A DNA stretch of 7,208 bases from [Eubacterium] saphenum (lineage in GTDB: Bacteria > Bacillota > Clostridia > Oscillospirales > Ruminococcaceae), in the NCBI GenBank assembly GCA_004554555.1, contig SFLN01000097.1, forward strand, positions 1 to 7,208, given 5' to 3'. Positions 1 through 6,298 of the stretch are shown one piece after another. Numbering within the stretch: the first letter of the stretch is position 1; each line of letters opens with the position of its first letter. The translations under genes and the position numbers were made by a program. The notes under the pieces are model-generated. The model was not told the origin of the DNA, did no database searches, and worked only from the letters and a program-made list of their open reading frames with translations.

Positions 1-14
1 CCGTTTTTATAAGA

Positions 15-88
15 TGGAGCGGGTGATGGGAATCGAACCCACGCGACCAGCTTGGAAGGCTGGGATTCTACCATTGAACTACACCCGC
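15..88 (-). tRNA. tRNA-Gly (anticodon TCC), CCA encoded
   Basis: Read on the minus strand, the 7-bp acceptor stem GCGGGTG/CACCCGC closes a full cloverleaf. The D arm reads GTTCAATGGTAGAAT. The anticodon stem CCAGC/GCTGG carries the loop CTTCCAA, so the anticodon is TCC, which reads GGA/GGG glycine codons. The T arm has the TTCGATT loop. The discriminator is T and the 3' CCA is encoded in the DNA (15-17). Total length is 74 nt. A consensus promoter lies just upstream (105-133). It is unclear whether other tRNAs follow on the left, because only 14 bases remain. Confidence 0.97.
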
Positions 89-104
89 ATTTCAACGCTT
101 TATT

Positions 105-133
105 ATTATATCACTTTTTTCCCCGTTTGTCAA
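105..133 (-). promoter_or_regulatory. sigma-A type promoter of tRNA-Gly
   Basis: On the minus strand, TTGACA (128-133) and TATAAT (105-110) are both perfect consensus boxes separated by exactly 17 bp. Transcription should start near position 98, about 10 nt before the mature tRNA. An A/T-rich stretch upstream (about 143-165) could act as an UP element. This strength suits a stable-RNA gene. Confidence 0.9.
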
Positions 134-330
134 GCACTTTCGCAAAATTTTTTTCAATTTTTTGCAGTTTGGGGGAACGTTTGGTTTTGGGCAGCTTTCG
201 GCGCTCTCCTTTAAGAACTCGCGCTCGGCGATAATTGCTTTCAATATGCGCAATTTTACCGCTGATTATGCTTTGGAAATGAAAAAAACAAGCCACTTTC
301 TTCGCTAATCGGACTTTGTTCGGTGCTCTT
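134..330. other. intergenic region, no gene seen
   Basis: This is the right part of the gap between the tRNA promoter and the palindrome cluster. It holds A/T runs next to the tRNA promoter and mixed-composition sequence after them. Short reading frames cross it on both strands, but none has a ribosome binding site or recognisable protein features. I see no RNA gene here. Confidence 0.6.
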
Positions 331-363
331 GCGTTTTCGTTGGCGTTTAGCCAACGAAAACGC
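331..363. repeat. 33-nt perfect palindrome, copy A (13-bp arms, 7-nt loop)
   Basis: The left arm GCGTTTTCGTTGG (331-343) pairs perfectly with 351-363 around the loop CGTTTAG (344-350). It has the same length, arm size and loop size as four palindromes at 6024-6298, and its loop resembles the CGTCGAG loop of copy D. It is followed directly by TTGGGGGAAAAC, as copy E is at the other end of the window. Confidence 0.85.
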
Positions 364-365
364 TT

Positions 366-389
366 GGGGGAAAACTCTTGTTTTCCCCC
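366..389. repeat. G5-A4-C palindrome joined to copy A
   Basis: GGGGGAAAAC (366-375) and GTTTTCCCCC (380-389) form a perfect 10-bp inverted repeat with the loop TCTT. It begins two bases after the 33-nt palindrome. The same pairing of elements occurs at 6266-6329, so this is half of a composite module. No T-run follows on either strand, so an ordinary intrinsic terminator is unlikely. Confidence 0.8.
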
Positions 390-424
390 TAACCCCTTTA
401 GCGCTTTTTGAGCGTATATCGCGT

Positions 425-456
425 CGCTTCGCTCCGCGTTTTTGACGCTTCGCTCC
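425..456 (+). repeat. 11-bp direct repeat CGCTTCGCTCC, two copies
   Basis: CGCTTCGCTCC occurs at 425-435 and 446-456, with start points 21 bp apart. Next to it, CGCGGC/GCCGCG (462-476) forms a 6-bp hairpin with a 3-nt loop. These GC-rich units belong to the same non-coding repeat-rich gap. Confidence 0.6.
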
Positions 457-490
457 AGTAGCGCGGCTTTGCCGCGAGTGCCTCCGGCGG

Positions 491-524
491 CTTAAAAACT
501 TTTTCTGAAGAAAAAGTTTTTAAG
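491..524 (-). repeat. 15-bp A/T-rich hairpin downstream of the cellulase gene
   Basis: CTTAAAAACTTTTTC (491-505) pairs perfectly with 510-524, leaving a 4-nt loop. It lies 55 bp past the cellulase stop codon. It could end or stabilise the cellulase transcript, because the 3' arm of the RNA contains a U5 run. It lacks the usual GC-rich stem followed by a separate U-tract, so calling it a terminator is tentative. It may instead be another member of the local palindrome set. Confidence 0.5.
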
Positions 525-578
525 AATTTCAAAAAGACTTTTTTCGCTGCGCGGCTCCACGGTCACGCGCTGCTGACT

Positions 579-3344
579 TTACGGCTTCGACCCGAAAATC
601 GGCTTTCCGCCGCTGATAATATACAAATGCTCTGCATTGCCGGAAGAGAAGTCATTCGACAGGTTGAACTCCGTCCAGTTCCTGCGGCAAATTCTGCCCT
701 GCACCGTCATACTGTCGCCGTTTTGCAGCGTGCCGCCAGTGAATTTCAGCGCGCACTTCGTATCGCAGTTTGTTCCGCTCGCAGCCGAGAAATTCCCCGA
801 AACATTGCTCGTGAGCGCGGAATAGCTCCCGCCCGTCAGCGCCGCGTAGTCGCAGAAGAACACCATATCATTGTCGCCGTCATTGGTGAAGAAATAGTCG
901 ATTTCCAACCCCGACAGCTCAATCGCAGCGCCCGTGTTGTTGGTCAAATCAATCGCGACCTGAATCGTATTCGCGTTGCCGCTTGTCTGCTGCTGCGACA
1001 AATTAACGCGAATTCCGTTGTTCTCGCCGCTCGGTTTTGTCGGCTGATTTGACTGAGAACTGCTGCTCTGCGTGCTCGAATTAGCCGAGGACGAGCTTGA
1101 CGAAGAGCTTGACGAAGAGCTTGACGAGCCGCCCGTAATCGGCTTTGTGTTCACCGCTTTACCATCGGGCTCCGTGCCGAACACCAGCGTTCCGCCCTCG
1201 TAAAGTCCCACGGAAACCGCCTTCACAAGCTCCGAGCCGTTCGTGCCTTTCAGCTCCTTATAGGACGGGTCGTTTTCGGGATTCCAGCCGGGCGCGCTCA
1301 TTCTGAACTGAACTTCTTTCTTATACTCGCTCTGCCCGCCGGGATAAATCTTCACGCCAGAAAAATCAATCGAAACGTAGTAAATATTTTTCGCCTTGTT
1401 CCACTCGTAGATACCGCCGAATTTCGCGCCGTCATTGTAGTTCATCGAAACCTTAACCGCCGACGGGTCAACCTCCGACAAGTCCACGAAATAGCGCAGC
1501 TCCAGATTATCGGCAACTCTCGCGGGCCAGCCCGATTTGTTGTAAATCATCGCTTTTATCTCGGTGAAATCGCTGCCGGAAGCGTTGGTTCTGTACTCAA
1601 CGTAAAGCTCCTCGCCGACCTGCTCGACCGCGCCGAAATTCTTGAGCGTCTGCCCGCCGTACTTCTTGTACATTTTTGCAAGCGCGCCCGTGAAGCCCGC
1701 GTTATAGTCGCAGGCAACCTCGTTTTTGCAGTAATCGTTGACAGTGTCGGAATAGTTATCCGACGCGTCGGGACCGCCGACAAGCGCGCCGTAAAGAACG
1801 TGGCGGTGATAATTCGGCTCGCTCATATTGTTCGCCCAAGAGCCTTGCGCGGTTCTGTGGTGAGGGTGCTCGGGCGGATTTACGCCGTAGCCGACAACAT
1901 AGCTTCTGCCGCTGCTGCCGAGAGCGTAGTCAATCTGCGTTTCAAGCAGCTTCGTGTAAGCGGCTTTTTTGGCTGCGGGACACTGACCTCCGTCAACGTA
2001 AGAGCCAGCGAGAAACGCCGCGTTTGCCGCATAGCGCAGACTTCCCCAGCTGTCCAGCCACGCCAGACCTTTCGGGGAGTATGTAATGCTTTCGCCGCCT
2101 ATTCCGCACCACCAGTCGAGGTTTTTCTCAAGAGCGGACTTGTATTTCGCGCCGCCCGTGAGGTTTGCGAGAAGGCAAGCCGCGCCGTAAAATTTGTTGT
2201 CCCAGCCGAGCGTCCACTTGTAATCCGGCACAAACCCGTCGAAATACTTGTCGGCTTTCGTGAGGTAACTCTTGTCGCCTGTCGCGATGTAGAGCCAGGT
2301 CGCGCTCCAAATCAGCTCATCGTAAAAGCCGCTGAACGAGCTGTAAAAGCCATTTGCCGCGGTGTAGCCCGCGTCACTTTTCGTGGAGTCGGCGAATTCA
2401 AAGAGCTGCTTCGCGTGGGTGAGGCACTTTTCCGAGTAGATCTTATCGGTATCCTTGAACACAACCGAAGCCGCTGCCAAAGCCGCCGCAGCCTCTCCGA
2501 CAACCGTTGAACCGGGGCTGTTTCGGTCAACCTTGTACGCGGGGCGGTTCATCTGCATAACCTCGGCGGGTCCCCACCAAGCGTGGTCGGCGTTTCCGTC
2601 GCCGACCTGATAATAATACACGTCCGCAGACGGGTGACATTTTATAAGATAGTCGCAAATCCACTTGATATTTCCGAGCGCGTAATCGAGCTGACCGCTC
2701 TTGGTGTAAGCGTCCCTGTCCTCGTAGATACTCCACGCGAGCATTGTTGAGGTGTAAGCCATCGGGAGGTTGAACTTCACGTTGTCGCCCGCGTCGTACA
2801 GACCGCCCGTGAGGTCAAGTCCAACGTCCGCGCCGTCGTTCATTCCGCTGTCACCGCGCCAGTTGCAGCGCGCCGTTTTCTCGTCGATATCGCCGCTTCT
2901 CTGCAGCTCATAGAACAAAATCGACTTCTGAAGCGCCTCGCCGTAGTTGAAATTCCCCGTTGACTTCGTACCCTCGGTCGCGTTTCCCGTTGAAGAAGTA
3001 CCGCCGCCCGTGGGCTTTGAGCCGGTCGAGGAATTGCCGGTATTTCCCGTATTTCCCGAGTTTGAGCTGTCGGAAGAGCTGTTTGATGAATTATCGCCTG
3101 TTGAGTTATCGGGAGTGCTTTGGTTTTCCGAGGAACTTTCGGGAAGATTCTCGATAATGCTGCTCCAGATACCGTCGGACGAGCTTTCACCCGAAGAGCT
3201 CTCCGGGTAATTCACGCCGCTCGAGGTACTCTCGGAGGAATTTCCGCCGATTGCATCCATACTCACATTCTCGTTCGCGGAGCAGCCCGAAACCAGCACT
3301 GCCGCCGCCAAAACCGCCGCCAAAGCCCTTTTCCCAAATCTCAT
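579..3344 (-). CDS. Cell-surface GH9 cellulase with CBM3c and CBM3 modules (lipoprotein)
   Basis: This 921-residue protein is a glycoside hydrolase family 9 beta-1,4-glucanase. Residues 1-21 are a lipoprotein signal peptide with lipobox VSGC, so Cys21 should be lipidated and the enzyme held on the outer membrane face. A Ser/Gly/Asn/Thr linker spans about 30-130. The GH9 catalytic domain (about 131-565) shows DAGD with D184 and D187 (D187 the likely base), the HPHHR motif near 493-497, and NEVACDYNAGF with E542 as the likely acid. A CBM3c module follows (about 571-735), including NKSGWPARV, RYFVDLSE and IYPGGQS; in this family it is fused to GH9 and promotes processive cleavage. After a poly-Ser linker (about 740-770) a second CBM3 (about 775-921) ends in GGKPIFGSKP. 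No dockerin is present, so it is not a classical cellulosome subunit. The ATG has GGGAGG (3350-3355) 5 nt upstream. The usual aromatic of GG(W/Y)YDAGD is Leu182 here. Confidence 0.96.
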   Translation of the reverse strand: MRFGKRALAAVLAAAVLVSGCSANENVSMDAIGGNSSESTSSGVNYPESSSGESSSDGIWSSIIENLPESSSENQSTPDNSTGDNSSNSSSDSSNSGNTGNTGNSSTGSKPTGGGTSSTGNATEGTKSTGNFNYGEALQKSILFYELQRSGDIDEKTARCNWRGDSGMNDGADVGLDLTGGLYDAGDNVKFNLPMAYTSTMLAWSIYEDRDAYTKSGQLDYALGNIKWICDYLIKCHPSADVYYYQVGDGNADHAWWGPAEVMQMNRPAYKVDRNSPGSTVVGEAAAALAAASVVFKDTDKIYSEKCLTHAKQLFEFADSTKSDAGYTAANGFYSSFSGFYDELIWSATWLYIATGDKSYLTKADKYFDGFVPDYKWTLGWDNKFYGAACLLANLTGGAKYKSALEKNLDWWCGIGGESITYSPKGLAWLDSWGSLRYAANAAFLAGSYVDGGQCPAAKKAAYTKLLETQIDYALGSSGRSYVVGYGVNPPEHPHHRTAQGSWANNMSEPNYHRHVLYGALVGGPDASDNYSDTVNDYCKNEVACDYNAGFTGALAKMYKKYGGQTLKNFGAVEQVGEELYVEYRTNASGSDFTEIKAMIYNKSGWPARVADNLELRYFVDLSEVDPSAVKVSMNYNDGAKFGGIYEWNKAKNIYYVSIDFSGVKIYPGGQSEYKKEVQFRMSAPGWNPENDPSYKELKGTNGSELVKAVSVGLYEGGTLVFGTEPDGKAVNTKPITGGSSSSSSSSSSSSSSANSSTQSSSSQSNQPTKPSGENNGIRVNLSQQQTSGNANTIQVAIDLTNNTGAAIELSGLEIDYFFTNDGDNDMVFFCDYAALTGGSYSALTSNVSGNFSAASGTNCDTKCALKFTGGTLQNGDSMTVQGRICRRNWTEFNLSNDFSSGNAEHLYIISGGKPIFGSKP
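1093..1128 (-). repeat. 12-bp tandem repeat coding the poly-Ser linker
   Basis: Within the cellulase gene, three near-identical 12-bp units (GAGCTTGACGAA on the plus strand; the last differs at one base) encode Ser-Ser-Ser-Ser blocks. They are part of a run of 14 serines between the CBM3c and the C-terminal CBM3. The 12-bp unit keeps frame, so slippage would change linker length by four residues without breaking the protein. Confidence 0.8.
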
Positions 3345-3370
3345 AAAAACCTCCCGCTAATCAAAACAGC

Positions 3371-3395
3371 CAAAAAGCCGCAGAACGGCTTTTTG
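3371..3395 (-). terminator. intrinsic terminator hairpin between the operon and the cellulase gene
   Basis: On the minus strand a 10-bp perfect stem, CAAAAAGCCG paired with CGGCTTTTTG, carries a 5-nt loop and is followed by the T-rich stretch GGCTGTTTTGATT. It sits about 95 nt past the stop of the 465-residue gene and only 15 nt before the cellulase ribosome binding site. It can serve as terminator of the upstream operon. Because there is no room for a promoter between it and the cellulase gene, it probably also lies inside the cellulase leader and may act as an attenuator. Confidence 0.75.
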
Positions 3396-3397
3396 TA

Positions 3398-3482
3398 GTT
3401 ATCGAAAACGCAAATCATCTTGATTGCCGGCGTCACGCCGAACCCTTTTCATCTAGGGACGATTTTTGTACCCGAAGATAAC
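3398..3482 (-). ncRNA. possible structured leader RNA of the cellulase mRNA
   Basis: On the minus strand GTTATC (3477-3482) can pair with GATAAC (3398-3403) and enclose three local hairpins: CCCT/AGGG, CGGCG/CGCCG around TGA, and GCAATC/GATTTGC with one bulged base. This would be a four-way junction directly 5' of the terminator hairpin at 3371-3395, which is the layout of a transcription-attenuating leader or riboswitch. I do not recognise the sequence as a known riboswitch class. The helices are short and were found by eye, and GATTTGT/ACAAAAATC near the 5' end offers a competing fold, so this is a hypothesis. Confidence 0.3.
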
Positions 3483-3489
3483 AAATCTT

Positions 3490-3519
3490 TTTATAACGAT
3501 TTCTCAAACCGCTCAACAA
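3490..3519 (-). promoter_or_regulatory. possible promoter for the cellulase leader
   Basis: Minus-strand TATAAA (3490-3495, 5 of 6 matches to -10) overlaps the stop codon of the upstream gene. TTGTTG (3514-3519, weak -35) lies 18 bp further upstream. Transcription would begin near 3483, exactly at the 5' edge of the possible leader fold. The -35 box is poor, so confidence is low. Confidence 0.35.
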
Positions 3520-4888
3520 ACGTCCGAGCCGCCGCAATTATTTTTTCGTATTTCACATCGCCGCTGTCAACAACCGACTTGAAGAAATTGTACAGCTTTT
3601 TGTTGGTTTCGAGAGCGCACACGCGCCGCGAAACATAGTCGTGCGTTGCGCCAAGCTCGGGGTTCTCCATAATCGCAATCGCGAAATCCACGAAACGCGC
3701 CGTGTCGGTGAACTGCAGGAAATTGCAAGCCGTGACGATGCTCGCGTAAAAGTTCGGTGAAACGATAACCTCGCCGTTGCACTCAACATCGCCCGCCAGC
3801 AGGCAGTTCAGCTCCTCGTCCGAGAGCGATTTTATCGCATACGCCGACTCAACCATACTGCAGTCGGGCATTTGCTCGGCTTTTTCGAGAACGGGCAGCG
3901 GCAGAATGTTGTTGGAGATGGATTTTCTGCGAACCGTGCCGAGCTTTGCGTTAAGCGTCGCGAAATGCGGCGGCTTGTATTCGGGTCTGCCGCCGATGAG
4001 CAGCCTGAGCATATCCTTCGGGAACGCTTCAAGCGGTATCTTCACGGACGGGCTTCTGAAACCCGTTATTCCCTCATGCTCCGTAACAGCTGCGGGAGCG
4101 GGAGTTTCCGCGGGCTTTTCCTCCTCGGAAGCGTTTTCCGCGGGCGCCGCTTTTTTTACGGGAACGGCAATTTCGGTGTACGGCTCGGTGATTTTCTCGA
4201 TGACCGCGCACTTGAACGGAACGTCCTTCTCAACGCAACAAACCGCGCCGTGGTGACCTTTGAGCAGCGCCGAGTGAAAGCCCGACAGATGGTAGACGAT
4301 ACCCTCAATCCTGCGGCCTTGAACCTGCTCCTGCGTGTGCACCAAAACCTTGGTGTTATAATAATCCAGCGATTGGGTAGGGATTAAAAAGCAGGGCTTG
4401 TAGACCTTGTCAAGACCGATTGTGCGGTTATACTCGGCGGTGCCGCGAATTTCATGGGAAATGTTGTAGCCGCCCCAGAAGAACACACCGTTTCCGTCGG
4501 TCGGGTAGTAATCGGAAACATACAGCTTGTAAATGCCGTCCTGGAGCATACTGAAGATATCGTGCAGTCCGACAGCAAGCGAGTCACCGTTGTTCAAGCG
4601 GTTGAGGCAGCCGGTGATTATCTCGTACACCTTTCTGTCGTAGCCTTGAAATCCCGGGCAAAACGACACCAGCTTATCCGCGTTTTTGTTGCCGTAGCTT
4701 GGGCAGATAAAGTCGATAATCGGCTCCGAACCTATGTAAAAAAGTCGGGTATCGTTGCTGCGGTTTCCGCTGTGGTCGGCGTGACCTGCGGTGCAGGTGC
4801 CGATTAAGCCCTCACCGTTTTTCACAGAAACGAGAAGCACGCTTTTTCCGTTTAAATCAATGGTTTCCGTTTTAATTTCCGCAGGCAC
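3491..4888 (-). CDS. hypothetical soluble protein, two regions joined by an Ala/Glu/Pro linker
   Basis: I do not recognise this 465-residue protein. It has no signal peptide or membrane segment, so it is probably cytosolic. Residues 1-240 look like a mixed alpha/beta globular region with clusters such as TCTAGHADHSGN (31-42), CPSYGN (62-67), FCPGFQGYD (77-85) and GHHGAVCC (211-218). The Cys/His content is notable, but I see no standard zinc-site spacing. Residues about 241-272 are a flexible Ala/Glu/Pro linker. Residues about 280-465 contain likely helices, especially 350-465. Translation starts at GTG (4886-4888), with GGGAG (4898-4902) 9 nt upstream; a GTG nearer that site is out of frame. 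The start lies 20 nt after the stop of the YcxB-like gene, so the two are almost certainly co-transcribed. A terminator hairpin follows at 3371-3395. Confidence 0.85.
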   Translation of the reverse strand: MPAEIKTETIDLNGKSVLLVSVKNGEGLIGTCTAGHADHSGNRSNDTRLFYIGSEPIIDFICPSYGNKNADKLVSFCPGFQGYDRKVYEIITGCLNRLNNGDSLAVGLHDIFSMLQDGIYKLYVSDYYPTDGNGVFFWGGYNISHEIRGTAEYNRTIGLDKVYKPCFLIPTQSLDYYNTKVLVHTQEQVQGRRIEGIVYHLSGFHSALLKGHHGAVCCVEKDVPFKCAVIEKITEPYTEIAVPVKKAAPAENASEEEKPAETPAPAAVTEHEGITGFRSPSVKIPLEAFPKDMLRLLIGGRPEYKPPHFATLNAKLGTVRRKSISNNILPLPVLEKAEQMPDCSMVESAYAIKSLSDEELNCLLAGDVECNGEVIVSPNFYASIVTACNFLQFTDTARFVDFAIAIMENPELGATHDYVSRRVCALETNKKLYNFFKSVVDSGDVKYEKIIAAARTFVERFEKSL

Positions 4889-4908
4889 TCTGTTTCACTC
4901 CCAAACAA

Positions 4909-5775
4909 TTATTTTTGTTCCAAATTCAGCGCGATTATATCGGCAATCCCGCCAATAAACTTTTTGTCAAACGCACGCTTCGGTATATACGCAGCGGGCG
5001 TGTTGTTCTTGTAGATGATGAACATTTTGTCTGACTCGATGAAATAATCAACCTCGTCCCACGGCACCAAATCTCTGCTCTCGTAAACGCAGCTTTCACA
5101 AGCGGCAAAGCCCAGCTTGCTGACAACGAAGGTTATCGGCTGACGTGAAGCGAGGTCGCCGTCTGCAAGACTCTTAAATCTGCCTCTTGCGATAGCGTGG
5201 GCGACAATGTTGATAATCAGCGCGGCAATAGCTCCCGCAGCGACTGAAATCGGTATAAAATAAAGGATATTGTCGCGGGTTATACCGACGGTTAAATTCA
5301 AGATACCGAAGGTCACCAGCGCAATCAGCAGCGCAACCAGCCACAAAAATTTCATCAATCTGAAATTCAGCAGCATAATAAACGCAGCAGCGGTTTCCGC
5401 TTCATCAAGCAGCCCCTCGCCCGTGTAGGTGTCCTTGCCCGCCGAGCACTCGCGGTACATTGATTTAAGCGGGAAGAGGCGCTTTTCGTGCTGATAGGGG
5501 AAGCCGAATTCCTTTTGGCGGCACTCGATAATCGCGATTGCTCTCAGCTCGTCCTCAACGGTGCTGAACATTTTATACGAGATACGAAAGCTGTCCTTAT
5601 CGGTCGTGAGGACAATTTCCCTGCGGGTGACGGACGCGGATTTTATCATATCCCAGCTGTAAACAACGGGCGTGGGCAAACCCATTTTGTAGATAGCAAA
5701 AACGCTCCCGATTATATATGTACAGCCCGCCTTGTCATCGCCCGCCGACACGGACTTCAAGTCGCTGAACGCCAT
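4909..5775 (-). CDS. YcxB-like membrane protein with two TM helices
   Basis: This is a 288-residue protein. Its C-terminal part (about 213-286) has the YcxB-like pattern: a strand-rich segment, LVPWDEVDYFIESDKMFIIY, then the conserved PKRAF (265-269). This family folds like a bacterial PH domain. An N-terminal region (about 18-85: IIGSVFAIYK, VVYSWDMIKSASV) also looks PH-like. Two hydrophobic segments, about 143-164 and 169-195, form a probable membrane hairpin, with both soluble parts likely on the same side. The ATG has GGGAGG (5784-5789) 8 nt upstream and a promoter at 5816-5844. It is the first gene of a two-gene operon. The biochemical role of YcxB-like proteins is not established, and no substrate can be inferred here. 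Confidence 0.85.
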   Translation of the reverse strand: MAFSDLKSVSAGDDKAGCTYIIGSVFAIYKMGLPTPVVYSWDMIKSASVTRREIVLTTDKDSFRISYKMFSTVEDELRAIAIIECRQKEFGFPYQHEKRLFPLKSMYRECSAGKDTYTGEGLLDEAETAAAFIMLLNFRLMKFLWLVALLIALVTFGILNLTVGITRDNILYFIPISVAAGAIAALIINIVAHAIARGRFKSLADGDLASRQPITFVVSKLGFAACESCVYESRDLVPWDEVDYFIESDKMFIIYKNNTPAAYIPKRAFDKKFIGGIADIIALNLEQK

Positions 5776-5815
5776 TTTCGCAACCTCCCTGCCTATATTT
5801 TCATATTCATTATTT

Positions 5816-5844
5816 ATTATAACATATTCTGCCAGAAAAATAAA
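5816..5844 (-). promoter_or_regulatory. promoter of the YcxB-like operon
   Basis: Minus-strand TATAAT (5816-5821) is preceded by TG plus one base, an extended -10. A weak -35, TTTATT (5839-5844), lies 17 bp upstream. Runs of A and T at about 5845-5870 resemble an UP element. The predicted start near 5808 gives a leader of about 33 nt before the ATG at 5775. Confidence 0.75.
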
Positions 5845-5870
5845 GAGGGTTTTTAAAAATTTTTGTGCAA

Positions 5871-6023
5871 ATTTGCGGGGAGTTTCAACTCTTGGGATTT
5901 AGGGCGAATTTTGTCGAGAAGCGGCAAAGCTGCGGAAAAACGGCTCTGCTGCGAGAAATCCACGATTTGCGGGAAATCCCGGAGCCGCTTTGCGTTCATC
6001 TGCGGGGTTTCTGCGAAACCTTT
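5871..6023. other. intergenic region, no gene seen
   Basis: This sequence lies between the operon promoter region and the palindrome array. Short frames run through it on both strands, but they lack ribosome binding sites and protein-like composition. Imperfect GC-rich repeats such as GCTGCGGAAAAACGGC suggest it belongs to the same repeat-rich tract as the array. Confidence 0.5.
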
Positions 6024-6056
6024 GCATTTTCGGTGGCATCGAACCACCGAAAATGC
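6024..6056. repeat. 33-nt perfect palindrome, copy B
   Basis: The arm GCATTTTCGGTGG (6024-6036) pairs perfectly with 6044-6056 around the loop CATCGAA. It has the same 13+7+13 layout as copies A, C, D and E. It abuts the long-loop inverted repeat starting at 6057. Confidence 0.85.
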
Positions 6057-6118
6057 GCGGGCGCAGTCACGCGCGAAGATTGAGGTACAGACGAGCTTGT
6101 AAGCGTGACTGCGCCCGC
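6057..6118. repeat. perfect 16-bp inverted repeat with 30-nt loop
   Basis: GCGGGCGCAGTCACGC (6057-6072) pairs without mismatch with 6103-6118. The 30-nt centre (6073-6102) contains GACGAGCTTGTA, loosely like the spacer motif GAGCCTGCTTG at 6123-6133 and 6186-6196. It touches copy B with no gap. Neither strand shows a terminator-type T-run after it. Confidence 0.8.
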
Positions 6119-6146
6119 TCTTGAGCCTGCTTTGCGGAAGGTGCGG

Positions 6147-6179
6147 GCGATTTTTCCGGCATCGAACCGGAAAAATCGC
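6147..6179. repeat. 33-nt perfect palindrome, copy C
   Basis: The arm GCGATTTTTCCGG (6147-6159) pairs perfectly with 6167-6179 around the loop CATCGAA, the same loop as copy B despite a different stem. It is flanked on both sides by spacers that contain TTGAGCCTGCTT (6121-6132 and 6185-6196). Confidence 0.85.
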
Positions 6180-6232
6180 TTTGGTTGAGCCTGCTTGTAT
6201 CTCACCGCTTTCTTTTTGGTCTGCGCGCTCTG

Positions 6233-6265
6233 GCGATTTCGGCGGCGTCGAGCCGCCGAAATCGC
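6233..6265. repeat. 33-nt perfect palindrome, copy D
   Basis: The arm GCGATTTCGGCGG (6233-6245) pairs perfectly with 6253-6265 around the loop CGTCGAG. Compared with copy C, several stem positions differ in both arms in a matched way. It directly abuts copy E. Confidence 0.85.
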
Positions 6266-6298
6266 GCGTTTTTGTGAAACGTAGTTTCACAAAAACGC
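6266..6298. repeat. 33-nt perfect palindrome, copy E
   Basis: The arm GCGTTTTTGTGAA (6266-6278) pairs perfectly with 6286-6298 around ACGTAGT, whose inner bases can also pair. Like copy A at 331-363, it runs straight into TTGGGG-AAAAC, forming the composite module. Confidence 0.85.

Noticed and set aside
1800..2510. Plus-strand frame of 236 codons inside the cellulase gene
   Set aside because: It is antisense to the conserved GH9 catalytic domain and has Arg/Ala/Val-rich shadow composition with no motif.
579..3344. Cellulosomal dockerin on the cellulase
   Set aside because: The C-terminus is a complete CBM3 ending in GGKPIFGSKP, and no paired calcium-binding dockerin repeat is present.
3398..3482. 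Known riboswitch such as c-di-GMP, purine, THF or fluoride
   Set aside because: None of the conserved core sequences I know for these classes is visible, so the leader is reported only as an unassigned possible structure.
5853..6290. Minus-strand frame of 145 codons across the palindrome array
   Set aside because: Most of it translates the perfect palindromes; it has no ribosome binding site and a repetitive Arg/Lys/Ser-rich composition.
6024..6298. CRISPR array
   Set aside because: The repeated units are palindromes with different stem sequences and irregular gaps, two of them abutting; there are no identical direct repeats with uniform spacers and no cas genes.
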